Shown: positions 46,501-59,100, numbered from the stretch's first letter. The stretch is DNA of 64,000 bases from Dermanyssus gallinae (GCA_003439945.1 QVRM01001221.1:124001-188000); one strand, 5' to 3'. The notes: generated by a model from the sequence alone, not told the origin. Made by a program: numbers and translations.

Positions 46501-46907
46501 AGCTAGCGACTCATAACAAAAACAACAAGTCAACGCCAAGTAATCAATGTATGTAACCGGTCGTTTGAAGAATATTATATATAGATCGTCATAGTTATAG
46601 TAGCAACCAGCAAGCAAGCAAGCAACAGTGCAACAAATCATTGCAATAAAGTAATGTGACAACAATGTTCGTCAAACCGTATGGTGCATGCGGCGCGAGA
46701 TGTCGCTTTAGTTCGCCGCTTGATTGAACGAACAGCAGCAACTTCTTCTTCCGCGGATGTGTCTCCGGGCCGTGGGGCAGACAGACAACAGTATCTCTCT
46801 CTGCGACGAGACGGGGATGAACGGCGAAACGCTTGCTTAGAGGTAAAGGCAAGCTAATCCTGAAAAAGGACAACCTACACCTGGAGGAGTAGATCACGCC
46901 ACCAATC
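43234..46907. promoter_or_regulatory. head-to-head region, ACAT1 / PARL
   Basis: A 3.7-kb region between the two divergent genes. It begins with a long (TA)n tract (43444-43501), then has GAGAGA runs (44360-44760), an (AAT)n run at about 44212-44239, AT-rich 44950-45320, and CpG/CAG-rich 45500-46900 next to PARL. It should contain the PARL promoter and the unseen first exon and promoter of ACAT1. No open frame here is credible. Confidence 0.45.
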
Positions 46908-47314
46908 ATGTTGCGAAGCTGTTTACGACCTGTGCGAAGGCAGCTGCAGTTTCAACAGTTGAAACGAGAGTTCAAAGCACGGCCAAGTGAGTTGAAGTCT
47001 CGGTCTTTTGTTTGCTTCAAGACGTCGCGACGCTCGATCGATCGATCCTGTTTTTGGTTTTGTTGTTTACTGTCCTCATTTCATGGCATGTCTAATAAAA
47101 GCGACATAGAGAGGCCGACGTGTCTCGTCTGTGCACCCATGCGCGGTTTATCCATGACGGCAGTGACTCGTGTTATTAATTTGCAATGCAGGCATATGCT
47201 GTTAGGTGGAATAAATCTATCTACACATTTGCTTGGAACACTGGAACTTAGCACGCTTAGAAGGCTGGCTATCTTTACCAGACATCAGCGCGATTGTCTC
47301 TCTTGTCGGCATTA

Positions 47315-47357
<43 letters not shown>

Positions 47358-49280
47358 CATATATACAAGGCGTTATAATACTTAGGTTAAAAAAATCTGT
47401 CACGACTTGTACCCGAATAGCATGGGATGTATTGTAATAGTGCTACTGAGAGAACACTGATGCCTCAGCCAGCGCTGCGTTTCGTTCACGCGAGACGTCT
47501 TTTGGGCTGAGGTGGTGGTCATCGAGGTGAATCTGCTTGCCGGCTTAATTTGATTGCGGTGCGTAACTGACTGCTGTTAACGTGACATGCTTACTATATA
47601 TATCTGTGCGTTTTGTATTTGTATATGCATACTTATGTTCACCCATGAAAGAGGGAGATCTACCCGCGCAACCTCTGGAGAACAGCGGCTTTCAGATTGT
47701 ACGACCGATTGCGTTTACGGTGGGAGCGACCTGTACGTTTTACGCCGGCGCGGCGATTTTCGCGTTCGAAAACCGAAATGTGGCAATTCGCAGCCACATA
47801 ACGGAGCACGTCCGCCGGATCTGGCCGCCGGAGCAAAGTACCACCACCCGCGAATCTGCAGGCAAGAAGGCGGGAGCCCTTCGTCAACAGGTAAGTTCTG
47901 CACGGCCTTCACCGACTCCACTCCACGGCCAATCGTCCCACTCCATGGGCGCTCGATCAGGTTATTTTCTCTCTCAAACAAAAAAATCCTTTCGGGGCTG
48001 ACTCTCAGCCAAGATTTAACGTCCATGGGACTGCTTTTCGCCGGATTGCTTCATAGACGGACAACCCCCATAAATACAAATCGGTGCAACGGTGGGGCTC
48101 GAACCCGCGCACCTATCTAGTGTCTCCTCCGGTCGCGAGGCGCAGACGCATGCACCCACCACGCCACCACCGTGCTCGACCAGGTTATTTTCTCAGTCAG
48201 GCTCGATTCTAGTGGCTGTTAGTCGACCTATTTGTTATAGCGCAATAGACGCATGCGTGATTCGTGCCTATGTATATATCGAGATGACACCCTCCCCTAT
48301 CTAGCTATTGACGTGCGTGCATGATGCGTGCATTTTTTTGTTGTTGGTTGTGCGTTGACAGATCAACGCCTGGTGGAATGGACAGCATCCGGGCCAGCGC
48401 GTCTTTTGGGGCATCTTCGCAGCGAACGCAGCCGTTCTGGGACTATGGCAGATTCCCCGCCTGTCGGGCGTAATGGCGCGGTACTTCCTACACAGCGCCT
48501 CGTCGCGAACGATTGCCCCGATGTTGCTGGCCAATTTCAGCCACAAATCGGTGATGCATTTCAGCTGCAACATGTTCGTCCTTTACAGGTAGGTAGAGAA
48601 CGACGATTCAGCTGATTAGACGGCCGTGTACGACACGTACGTTGTGAAATCGTACGATGGTAGAAAGACCCAGAAAACACAAAAGATAAATTCGATCATT
48701 CAACTCGCTATGATCGTTTGCTGCACTATATAGGCAAAACCTTGACCCTTTCGCTTTCGCCCAAAACACATTTCGGTTTCGATTGAAAGATTCGGCCGAA
48801 ACATAGGTTTACTAAGAGGAGAATGACTTCGACCTCAAATTGCTTGATATGTGGTGCTGCAACGCCGCAACGACGCCATTGCCACTTGCTTGAAGCTCTA
48901 CATCATGCAGTATTTTGCTGGTATATTGATCCAAGGTGCTGCATGATTATTTTTACGATAGGTATCTGTGTACTACGAAATGTAGTGTGTGTGTGAATAA
49001 ATTCCTTGTAATCGTATATAGGGCGATTACAAACTTTCCTTGCAGCAAACCGTTAAATTCAATAAACGTTTTATTTGCCTTATGTTTATAAGTACTTCCC
49101 TACGATTTATGTGTATATATTCTTCGTGAGTCAGTTTCAGTCACTCGGCATCAACAGTTCTCGGCCAGGAGCAGTTTGTGGCGACATATCTCTCAGCCGG
49201 AGTAATTTCTGCTCTTGCCTCCCACCTTCACCAGGTCGTCATGAAAGTCCCGTGAGTCTCAATAGCATTCTTGCTCTCAG

Positions 49281-49312
<32 letters not shown>

Positions 49313-51596
49313 TTTTTTTTATAGAGCCCGTTTTATGAAACAATGCGAAAGCAAGCCCGTGGACGTAAAATGTTGACTGAGGGTCAGCCCGAAAAAGTTT
49401 TAGGTAACCTAAAACTGTAAACTACTGATTACGATTCGTATCATTTAAAATTTGGTTCCACAATCATTGGCATACACACTTGCCTTTTGGACAAACGGTA
49501 ACAAGGTAGATATCATGACAGTAACTTTTAGTACTACTACTACTACTACCGCTACTGCAAATCAGTACAATTTTTAACCCTAACCCCGTTTCGTTGAGAC
49601 CTCAGGACGGGCTCATTGGGCGCTTCGGGCGCTATCATGGGAATTCTCGGCGTCGTCTGTTCGGCAATGCCGGATGCGCGTCTTTGCGTCGTGTTCCTGC
49701 CGATGCTGACCTTCGGCGCATTTACGGCGCTGAAAAGTCTCATTGTGTTTGACTCACTCGGTACGTGCATGCATAACCTTCTACGCGGTGTGTACTTAAT
49801 AATGCGTTTTAATAGGCATTGATGTCTCCCTAGGGACGTGTGGTATAATCTACTGCACCACATATGCAATCACATAACATAAGTAACAACAGGCATTTGG
49901 GCGCTTTTCTCCACCCGCGCAGTGCTTGCCCATTTCTAACCCTTTGTCGTCAACTCAAAGACACGCCTTGTCAACATCGACTGGTCTCTAGACGTATGAA
50001 TCTCGTCTAGTCTCGGTGCGTCCCCGGTTGTCTAGCCATTGCGAGATAAGCCAGTTAGATCTTAGCTGGCCCTTTGTGGCGTTTCGACTGTCTGTCGACT
50101 GCTTCTAACAATGCCCGGCCCCGGAAGCAACACAGTAGCACAAAGAAGAGGGTAGGAAAGAAAGTCAAAGGCTTAGATAGGTTCGTCCTGAGAGTGAGCC
50201 CCGAAAGGATTTTTTTTATGTAGGTACGTCAACCACCAACTGAGAGACGCTACAGTATACTGTGCAATGCATGGCGCCCCGGCGAGTTCACAAAAGCAAG
50301 TCACGGGGCAAAACCCCCACGCTCTGCTTTCTCTCTCTCCCCTTGCTCTTTAGTTTTATGTATTTGCCTGCTTCACCGCCAATCAGCCAGACATACAATC
50401 AACTAGCATGCAACGGTGCTCATTCATCTTCTCTACTTGCAATTAATTACGAATCTAACTCTCGGCAGCTTCCTATATCCATCAGCACTGTATCTGCTCC
50501 CGGTTGCTGGTGGTGTTAGTGTAAGACGCTGACACCATCGCTGACTTCAACCGCCATCTGCGAGTCTCCCACAAGTCGTTTGCTTAGCTGCCTGGCTAAC
50601 CTATTCACTCGCTTTATGCGGTCGCCCTTGACGGCTGCCCGGAGCGTACGTTGCAACGTCTCGAGACGCTCAAGACGGCATATGATCATGCCGTATCGCT
50701 ATCGGACAGCTTGAGAATAAGGGAAAGAGACTCGGGACAGATATGTAGATCGAGTGAGCAGGGGAAGGAGAGATAGAGCGACAGACAATGCAAACCGTCA
50801 AATAAAAAAAAGCCTGGCACAACATTATGACCTGAACATCAAAATGCTCTTCCTGGTGGCGATGATGGCCACATCAAAGACTCACTCAGGTTCCACAAGG
50901 TACTTCTACTACTACTACATGGAGTTGAGAATGGCTTCGCTACCACTTGGCACCTTTAAGAGCATTTCAATCCAAGCAGCAAATACTGACTAGTCGTATT
51001 CCGCCATAACCGTGAATGACAATATTAATGATAGTTATCATCACCATCACTAATAAATTACTAGTACTATAAAAATGTCGTAAGAGTTGAGCTGTACCGA
51101 CGAGTTGTCCACAAACGTAGATTAGGTTCAGTGTAATCACTAGGTTATGGCCCTTATTAATCTAATTGTCTAGATTGGTTAATACGTTCTTATCGCCGTT
51201 ACTACTACTGTTTTGTCATTATATGGATTTTGATCAATGTCATACGAGGGCGAATTGGGTTGCTCTGGTACTTTGAATTTTGCCGCCAGACCGAAACCGT
51301 CAAGGTCTTCCGGTTTGTTTTGCTTACAAGCGCCCTTCATCAGCGCTACGCTCGGACCAAACTTTGAAACGTTTGACTATTAATAATAATGAATATTATA
51401 TGGAATTAAAATGACATGTGCTGTTTTCAACTTTGAAGGTCTCGTTTGCCGGTGGATGTTCTTCGACCATGCCGCTCATCTCGGCGGAGCCCTATTCGGT
51501 TTGGGCTATGTCTTCGGAGAGGGTCACAAACTTGTGGCCTTGTATCAGTCGCAGATCGTAGACGTCTGGCGTCAGATACGTTCTAAGCGCGTTTAG
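46908..51596 (+). CDS. PARL: mitochondrial rhomboid protease PARL / rhomboid-7
   Basis: Six exons join in phase: 46908-46986, 47652-47890, 48362-48588, 49141-49251, 49606-49760 and 51439-51596. They give 322 residues; human PARL has 379. Exon 1 starts [20 protein letters not shown], a basic mitochondrial presequence. The rhomboid core shows [20 protein letters not shown] (the loop His and HxxxN block), [27 protein letters not shown] with the catalytic Ser, and [14 protein letters not shown] with the catalytic His. The protease sits in the inner membrane and cleaves PINK1- and PGAM5-like substrates in other animals. SINE copies lie in introns 2 and 4. The exon 2 acceptor (near 47651) has a poor pyrimidine tract and is set by phase. 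AATAAA signals are at 51951. Confidence 0.93.
47972..48180 (-). mobile_element. tRNA-derived SINE, copy C (in PARL intron 2)
   Basis: It is flanked by a perfect 14-base target duplication (CAGGTTATTTTCTC at 47958-47971 and 48181-48194). It is nearly the same sequence as copy A, with the B box antisense at about 48085-48110. It is inserted opposite to PARL, just after exon 2. Confidence 0.93.
49333..49396 (+). mobile_element. truncated SINE tail, copy E (in PARL intron 4)
   Basis: Only the 3' body is present (CCCGTGGACGTAAAATGTTG and AGGGTCAGCCCGAAAAAG), diverged from the other copies. Another possible scrap of the same 3' end (GAGCCCCGAAAGGATTTTTT) lies at about 50195-50218. Confidence 0.65.
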
Positions 51597-52300
51597 CTAG
51601 TAAGAAATTATTCATAGATACTACAAGTTCAGTCAATCATTATTCTGCAGCTCAACAGAGAGAGAGAGAGGGAGCGATTAGGAGAATTGCCGCGTTCAAG
51701 CTAAGTGTTATACTTTTATGATTATATGTATGTAGGAAGAATGAAAGATGTTGAGAGAGAGAGGGAATTATGCATGATATGCGTGTCCAGGCGTAGCAGG
51801 AGGCTCTTAATAGCTATGGACGGTTGTTGAAATGACCAGTAACCTGATGTTGTTAACTATAGCAATGAAAGCGTAGAGCTTTGTGCATGTAAATCAGACA
51901 TGCTGACAACTCTAGCGGTCTGCAGTTGTCAACGAGTGCATTTTTTGGTAAATAAATAAAAACGTAGTATGACAAAGAGACTGTCCTTAGCTCTTGGTAT
52001 GCTTTATTCTATTCCGAGACTCGAAATCTCAAGTACAGCAATTCTCGACCTATCTTTTCAGATCGTCTCATTCTAGACTAAGCCAATGCGAGCTGGCTCC
52101 TATAATGAAAATTCAATTATTAATAATAGTTAACCGGCGATTCCGAAACAGCGTTGGTACGGCTTATCGTAACGAGAAATAATGGCGAAAATCTGAGCTT
52201 TGTTGAGTCTGAGAGAAGAAGTTGTTAGAAAACCATCTGGATAGACCGGCGACCCTAATGACCCCTAAAACGCTTTATCGCGAATTCTTATGAAGTGGTC
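51597..52300. other. PARL 3' UTR and flank
   Basis: GA-rich runs at 51655-51770 and overlapping AATAAA hexamers at 51951-51960 give a 3' UTR of about 370 bases. Nothing else is recognised to 52300. Confidence 0.5.
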
Positions 52301-52309
52301 TTTTATACA

Positions 52310-52620
52310 TATATGTATCTACAGAGTGCTTCTGAAATAGCCCAATAAACTCTGAGATCTAGTATAACTCGGCGAAAAAATCATTTGTTTCTAATGGAAC
52401 GAGGGGCTGATATGTCTTCTTTTAGAGTGAAAGCAAAATTACCAACAATGTATATATATTTATATATACAGATTGTTCCAGAATTCGGCCTAACAAACTT
52501 TGAGGTCTAGTATAACTCGACAAAATAAATATTTTTTCTAATGAAACGAGGGGCGGAAATATCCTCCTTTGTCGTGAGAGCAAAATTACTAAACATAGTT
52601 GTATGAGCTTATACTGACAT
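52310..52620. repeat. tandem pair of a ~150-bp MITE-like unit
   Basis: Two diverged units lie head-to-tail. One starts near 52319 (ACAGAGTGCTTCTGAAATAG) and the other near 52467 (ACAGATTGTTCCAGAATTCG). Both then read A(C/G)TATAACTCG...AATG(G/A)AACGAGGGGC. Each start follows TA-rich sequence. The ACAGxxTGxTxC start is common among DNA-transposon ends, but no transposase is present. Confidence 0.6.
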
Positions 52621-53397
52621 ATCTTCAATAAATCTTCAAACAATGCGATTGCGAGAGTCCCAGTCATCATGTCAATAAACCAATCATACCTGCGTGTTTG
52701 GAAGTTGGAAAAGTTTACATCTATTGAATTGCATTTTACGTTAGCTCAAAGCAGAACTAATGTTGTATTAACTCTTTACAATTTTATACTTTGGGTTTCA
52801 TGCTCAATTATTAATTTTTTTTAAGGACATTTCGGACCTCGTTTGTTCTCTTATATATATATATATATATATTCATACATCACACTGACAATAGACGAGA
52901 AGTTGACGGGTCATTATTGGCCCCATACCGCGTCAAGGTCTTGGAAAGAAAAAGCGTTCATCCGGCGGCCGCTGGCGTTGTTATACCTAGCCAGCCGTTG
53001 CAGATCGGCAGTGCCGCGTCCGTTCTCCCCTTTTGCGTTCACCACCACCCCCATCTGCTGCCGTCATCTATCCATCTCTAGTTCTCCTCCGTTATCCTCC
53101 TCCGTCAATCTGTGTCTGCCGGCCGGTTGGCCCGTCCTCTATGTATCCACGTGTGTCCTTATCGTGAGATAACAACGCCGTTGTGTGCCAGCCTGGCAGC
53201 CACCAAGTAGCGACAGTGATAGCAAAAGAAGAAGATAAACTAGAAGAAACCACGGCGGCTGCAGCAGCAGCAGCAGCCGGAATACCACCGTCTCGACAAC
53301 TAACCGCTATCGTCGCTCACAATGTGTTGTTGCAAGTCATGCCGAGTTACTTACCGCTCACTTGGTTCTCTATATTCCGTATATATACACCTGTTTA

Positions 53398-53484
<87 letters not shown>

Positions 53485-54370
53485 ATATATATAGTCTGCG
53501 TTTTGTTTCTTAACGGAACGACTACTTGCGGCGTTGCTAGCAAATTAAAAGCAATTAGATATTATTTTACAAAGCCTCTTCACGTATGTATAGCTATGCG
53601 GGCCCGCAACATGTCCTATATAGGCAATTCGGACTAATTTCTCTTCTCTGGCACTCTGAAGAAGCCGTTATCTAAGTTCTAAAGCCGGAGGTAGAACAAT
53701 ATACGCGCTCACGCACAAAATCACCCGGGATAGACCGATAATAATGAGATATAACTTCAACCGTGGTTGGTTGGAAAGGTTTTATTTAAGTGTAGGTTGC
53801 TTAGAGCGGCCGTGAACAGCCTAGCGTCCAAGCAACGTACAAGGCACGTCGGAAGCAACGTTGTATATTATTTAAAGAGGCAATAACTAATGAATTAAAA
53901 ATAACAGTGGGCGTCTATTGATCGGCAACCATGCTGACGACGGTCAACCGAGTAGGGAAATGTTGTATCGTGTCAACAGACAACTGGCAAGATAATTGCA
54001 AATAAACAATAGTGAATGGACGAGTTGGCCATGGTCGTTTGTGCTAACTTCACCAAGATTGGGGAAACTACAGCAGCAGCCGTGGTAGGGGCAGATTCGC
54101 GCACTCATCTTCCAGGCATGGGCGACACAACCTTACATTGCTGTTGATATGATGTCTATTTCTATTCTAATTGTAGTTTCTCATTCACAACTTCGTATAG
54201 CCACATGGCTAGAGCGAAGCATATGTACAAGATACAGTAAGATTTTCTACATTATCACCGTAGTATTTCGTATAACTACAATTATTGGTCTATGGGTTGT
54301 GCAGATCTTTCATTGTTATGGTTTAATCAGACGCAAGTAATGTTAGAAAGTGCGTTATCGTGACGTTTTT
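52621..54370. other. gene-free; long (TA)n microsatellite at 53397-53493
   Basis: A TA tract of about 97 bases lies at 53397-53493 and a smaller one at 52852-52871. Between them is a short CpG- and CAG-rich block (52950-53330) like those before known genes. It might be a non-coding first exon or promoter, but no coding exon can be tied to it. Nothing is recognised in 53500-54370. Confidence 0.5.
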
Positions 54371-54374
54371 TAAT

Positions 54375-54640
54375 TGAATAAATTATACAAGTGTCCTAAT
54401 ATCACTAGGCAGCTTGTTCCACAACTTAGCACCTAAATTACAGAGTGCAAACTCGATTGTGTCCTTGCCAGGCCGAGGAGATAATAAACAAGTGAGATGT
54501 CAAGCCTCGGATGTTTCGGGTTCTCTCAGATTGGACAAGGCCAACCGAGTTGAGATGGCGGCCAAAGAGAATGCGCTTTATTTCGGCAACTTTGGTTAAT
54601 TGAATTAGGCATGGTACTGGGAACATCGAGAGAATTCTTT
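54375..54640 (-). mobile_element. LINE C-terminal fragment (Jockey/CR1-like)
   Basis: Minus-strand frames give QLTKVAEIKRILFGRHLNSV, then SERTRNIRGLTSHLFII, then, after a stop or frameshift, LGAKLWNKLPSDIRT. The last block is the WNxLPxxIR terminus typical of Jockey/CR1-like LINE proteins. It is a short 5'-truncated dead copy. Confidence 0.65.
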
Positions 54641-54885
54641 ATATCGTTCTGTTGTTACTGACACGCGCTGTGGGAGACCCAAGACGAGGCAAAGCCTCAG
54701 CCCTCTTCTGAAGCAGAGATGATGTGAGGTTTAACTTGACATAAATAACTCAAACCAAAAAATGGGACAACAAAAAGCCTCCCTTTCCAATAGAAGCCAA
54801 TCATAACGGCAACAACACCGACAACAATCATGACATCACCGGCCATCCGATTGAACACCTCATCCTGAGTAGCACCGTCCGGTGT

Positions 54886-55080
54886 CGAGCCCGGTGGTGG
54901 CGTGGTGGGTGCATTCGTCTCGTGCGCCTCTCGACCGGAGGAGACACTAGATAGGTGCGCGGGTTCGAGCCCCACCGTTGCCCCACATTTGTATTTATGG
55001 GGCATGTCCGTCTATGAAGCAATCCGGCGAAAAGCAGTCCCATGGACGTTAAATCTTGGCTGAGAGTCAGCCCCGAAAGG
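54886..55080 (+). mobile_element. tRNA-derived SINE, copy D
   Basis: The only full copy in plus orientation. A box TGGCGTGGTGGG is at 54898-54909 and B box GGTTCGAGCCC at 54962-54972, a spacing normal for RNA polymerase III internal promoters. The unrelated body ends in AGCCCCGAAAGG. A 15-base target duplication with one mismatch (AGCACCGTCCGGTGT at 54871-54885, AGCACCGTTCGGTGT at 55081-55095) flanks it. Confidence 0.95.
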
Positions 55081-55095
55081 AGCACCGTTCGGTGT

Positions 55096-56400
55096 AAAGG
55101 TATGTTCGAACGTACACCATACGGTCTTCAAACTAACGACATCAACAACAACAACAACAACAACAACGACGACAATAACAACGACAACAACAACGACAAC
55201 AACAACAACAACGACAACAACAAAAATAAAAGCTAATACGCGATGTTTTGAAGTGTCACGTGCGTCGAAAACGAAGTAAAACACGGAGTCTGCAGCTGGC
55301 TGTCACAACACACACATACAATACATACGTACCTTGCCGATTGTTCGAAACATCATATGGCCGTTGTTGTGGGAGTCGCCGGGTTGTTGGGTTTGTTTCG
55401 AATTCGTTCGAATTTGTTCGAATTCGCCGGGCGGTCGAAGATGTGGTTCAACACACACTCACAGACGACAGCACAAGCAACAAGTAGCACGTCGCTTCGT
55501 CGACAACTTCGGTCGGAACAAATTCTCAATCTCTCTTTCCTTTCTCTATCTCTCACTATATATCTCTCTCTCCCTCTCCCTATCTCTAGCGCTTTCTTTC
55601 TCTCTCGCCTTGTCTCTTAGTTAGCTGTCTAGTAGTTAGCTAAACTTAGCTGTACTCCTTGCTGCGTTTACTCCTCAAACTTGTACTCCTACGTTTCGTC
55701 CTCAAACTAGTATTACTTTTACGTTTACTAACTACGAACTATTACTACCATAACTACTACTACTACTCCTACTACTACGACTACGACAGCGAAGACCGTG
55801 TCTGGCACACTGAGGCCGTCGCCGAATATGAACAACGATACAAACAGCTTTCTATGGGCTGTCGGCTGTTACTGCTGCTGTTGCAGTTGCAGTTGCTGCA
55901 TTGACTCATGGAATCGTCCGCCGTCGTCAATCCGTCTACCATACGAGGAGCCATATCTATCTACGTGGACGACGACGCACGGCGAAAAACACGGAACAAA
56001 GAAAAGTAGAACGAGAGAGAACACGCGCGAAAGATGAGCCACGTGAAGAGTGAGGAGGGTGTTGATGTAGATATATATAGATAGATATGTATGTATATGT
56101 ATGCATATGTATGTATATATAAGAGAGAGGAAGAGGGAGAGAGAGAGCGATAAACAGAATCTGTGTGATATGTATGGAAACTATAGAGTCCAATCGCTTT
56201 GAAATACCGCGCCCTGTCGATAGATGTATTGGCCAGGGGTGCGTCTCCGTCATTGTTTGAATTCGAATCGCTGTGGCCAACCAATCAGTCAGTCAGTCAG
56301 TCAGCCAACAATGAGATAGCAAGCGGCGTTGAAATTGTCTGAATGTTTGGAATTGACTACTAACGCCATTAACCACCATCACCACCACCGTTGCCGCTAC
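55096..56400. promoter_or_regulatory. simple-repeat-rich region, possible TYMS first exon or promoter
   Basis: It holds an (ACA/ACG)n run at 55140-55232, CTCTCT runs at 55530-55615, CTACTA runs at 55740-55790, and GTAT/TATG runs at 56070-56120. The composition matches the upstream regions of SEL1L and PARL. The TYMS start exon is preceded by a splice-acceptor-like TTCTGTTCAG, so a TYMS leader exon could lie here. This is inference only. Confidence 0.3.
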
Positions 56401-56462
56401 GGCATATTGAAATTTATAATGTATAACGGCATATTGAAATTTATAATGTAATGCCTAATGTA

Positions 56463-56552
56463 TATTCGTTATGACCGCTCGATGATAGACATCAAATCAA
56501 TACGGGCAATTGCCCGTATTGATTTGATGTATATCATCGAGTGTTCATAACG

Positions 56553-56557
<5 letters not shown>
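56463..56557. repeat. 95-bp palindrome with perfect 40-bp core
   Basis: The core 56490-56529 (20-base arms, centre GGCAATTGCC) is a perfect palindrome. Beyond it the arms continue with few mismatches (TATTCGTTATGA at left, TCATAACGAATA at right). The direct repeat ACGGCATATTGAAATTTATA occurs twice just before it, at 56399-56418 and 56427-56446. Confidence 0.95.
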
Positions 56558-56582
<25 letters not shown>

Positions 56583-56583
<1 letters not shown>

Positions 56584-56867
56584 CAGAGTTAGAGTCTAGA
56601 TATAATTTCGTGCCGATTGCAATGGAGACAATGGGCCCAGTCAGCAGAAGAACAAGGACATTTATTAAAGACTTAAGTGATCGAATACAAGCAAACACCG
56701 GAGATGCACGCGATGGCGACTTTCTGAGACAGCTGCTTTCATTGGCAGTTTGCAGAGGAAACGCCGCGTCGATATTAGGTGCGATGGGCTGACGACAGCA
56801 AGAAAGAAACTATAAAATAATGAGGATACACATTCACACTTCACAACTGTATTGCTCTAAGACATAT

Positions 56868-56870
<3 letters not shown>
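56583..56870 (+). mobile_element. retroelement 3' end, tandem copy 1
   Basis: The frame encodes ELESRYNFVPIAMETMGPVS, then RTFIKDLSDRIQ and FLRQLLSLAVCRGNAASILG, ending in a stop at 56792. The (F)VPI.(M/L)ET(M/L)GP ... RGNAASI.G pattern is found at the C-termini of many reverse-transcriptase-like proteins of invertebrates. An (AAT)n run precedes it (56549-56580), and another follows its ~75-base untranslated tail. Confidence 0.6.
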
Positions 56871-56976
<106 letters not shown>

Positions 56977-56989
56977 GGGATGGGTAGCC

Positions 56990-57315
56990 GAGCGCGCGGA
57001 TTCTGAAAAACGAAGGAAGTATCTCGAGCTATCTAGAAGCTACCACTTTGTACCTATTACATTAGAGACGCTCGGCCCCATCAGCTCAGGTACAGCGAAA
57101 ATCCTGAAAGATATCGGAAAACGCATAGCAGAAGTTACGGGCGATCGACGCGAGGCCATGTTTTTGAGACAGATGATGTCTTTGGCCGTTTGTAGAGGAA
57201 ATGCAGCTTCTATCATAGGCGCCATGAATTGATAGAAAGCGACCGGAGCAGGATAAACCTGGCATAAACGTTCATACCTCACAATTGTAATAACTGAATA
57301 ATAATAATAAAAATA
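56990..57315 (+). mobile_element. retroelement 3' end, tandem copy 2
   Basis: The frame KYLELSRSYHFVPITLETLG, then KILKDIGKRIAEVTGDRREA and RQMMSLAVCRGNAASIIG, ends in a stop at about 57230. It is clearly homologous to copy 1 at protein level but diverged in DNA, and it begins a little further 5'. Its tail ends in a short AATAATAATAATAAA run at 57297-57315. Confidence 0.6.
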
Positions 57316-58066
57316 ATAATAGATAGTGATGATTACGATTATTACTTGATCATGGGTTTTATTTCCACTAGAACCCCTATTAGGTTAGGAGATGTTCATA
57401 ACACCCAAATAAATGGGAAGTTGCTCACTCAAAGGTTGCTCATATTGGCAAATGGTAGATTAAGGTGAGAACTTGTAAATGATATGATGGCCGGATCGCT
57501 ACTCGCACTTGCCACTGAAAGTTGATGGCCAGCAAAACATTCGAAGTTGGAATTAGAACTTGTCATCTACTGCCGGTTTCGAAATTATGCTCTGTTATGG
57601 TCGTCTGTAGGACGATGTAGGAAAATTGCGCGCCAAAATTGGCGTAGCAGAGGTTTTGATAAGCAGATCTGAGGTACGGTCACCTGCTCTAGCAATAACT
57701 AGGTGAGTTTATTTCATATATATTTATATATATATTAGGCCATAGTGCTATAAAATGTTGAGTTGATCAAGTAGAGACGTGTGTCAAATGAATATAATAT
57801 TTTTTGACAATACATATTCAAGAATCGGCTTTTATAGTTTTACCCTATTCCGATGTGCTGGACTGAGCCCTCGATTAGAGGTCGTCATTCTATCATTGTG
57901 CTGCGCTTAGTCGACTCAGTAGGCAATACGTTAGAAGAAACAAGGCATTCCAATTGTCCTGCTTTTTATTAATAAGTACTGACAACTTTCCCACTTGTAA
58001 ACAGCAGCCTGCTGCGACAGTTTTTCCTATATGTATAATTTTGTTTCAAATTAAACGACGTTATTC

Positions 58067-58145
<79 letters not shown>

Positions 58146-59100
58146 CATCTTCAAAGACGTCATTCAAGGGCGATTATAATTTAAAAAAATTATGCCAGTG
58201 TTCGATGATCAAAACAAAAACTGCAAAATGTGTGCCAATGATTTCAACTCGCTGGGACATTTATATAAATAAAGATAGAGATAGATTCTAAAATGTAATA
58301 TATTATGCATATTTAAGCTAGATTCATAAAACGCATAGTTAGTGTCTGCTGTAGAGATGTTTTATATTCCACTGCTCGCGGTGCAGTGGAATTGGATTCT
58401 TTTCGCCACAGTGGACTATATATATTTTTATTATTTTCCATTATTTGTATTTTATGCGATTTGCTCCCCTGGCACTAAAACGTTTGCCCAGAGAATCCTT
58501 CCAGACGAAACATTCTGAAAGTGAATTGTTGCCATATGTCTTACAGATTGAACTTTCAGTTAGTATGGAAACTACAATTATCTAAGGGATTATTTTAAAC
58601 GTAAACAAAACATCTCTACTATAAACACAACACTAACTATGTGAGAATTATACTCTAACTGCTGTTTTATAATGAGCAAGCAATATCGGGTCTCTGTCAT
58701 TAGATTGGGCTTTCGATATTCCTGATTAAACTTTTTTTTGGGGTTGTTTATAAATAGTCCACAAAATACAGTCCATCACCATGAAAACACAAAAGAACCA
58801 TTTTGTATGAAATACATTTCTGATCTCCATTTAACACGAGGAGCGCTCGACACTGCACTTCAGTAACTTAAAAACAGATTCTACAAATGTCACATATGCA
58901 TGCATTATCACACGGGCGGGAATCGCAGCTATGCGTAGCCGATAAATTGAGGCAACCATCAGAGGCCATTTTGAAGCTATAAGGTCATATAGAAGAGACC
59001 ATTTCACGTCATTTCATGCGAAACTGGGTACCAAAGCTAACTTGACTACATCTACAACCGGGGTGATATTAATTTTTATATCCTTATGACGGACGCTACT
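57316..59100. other. gene-free; (TA)n microsatellite at 58069-58141
   Basis: AT-rich sequence with one long TA tract. A short hairpin (CCACTGCTCGCGGTGCAGTGG, near 58370) is the only other structure seen. Confidence 0.5.

Noticed and set aside
53183..53637. Frames encoding long Ile-Tyr repeats (also at 11.3, 11.8, 42.4, 43.4, 58.0 and 61.4 kb)
   Set aside because: Direct translation of (TA)n microsatellites.
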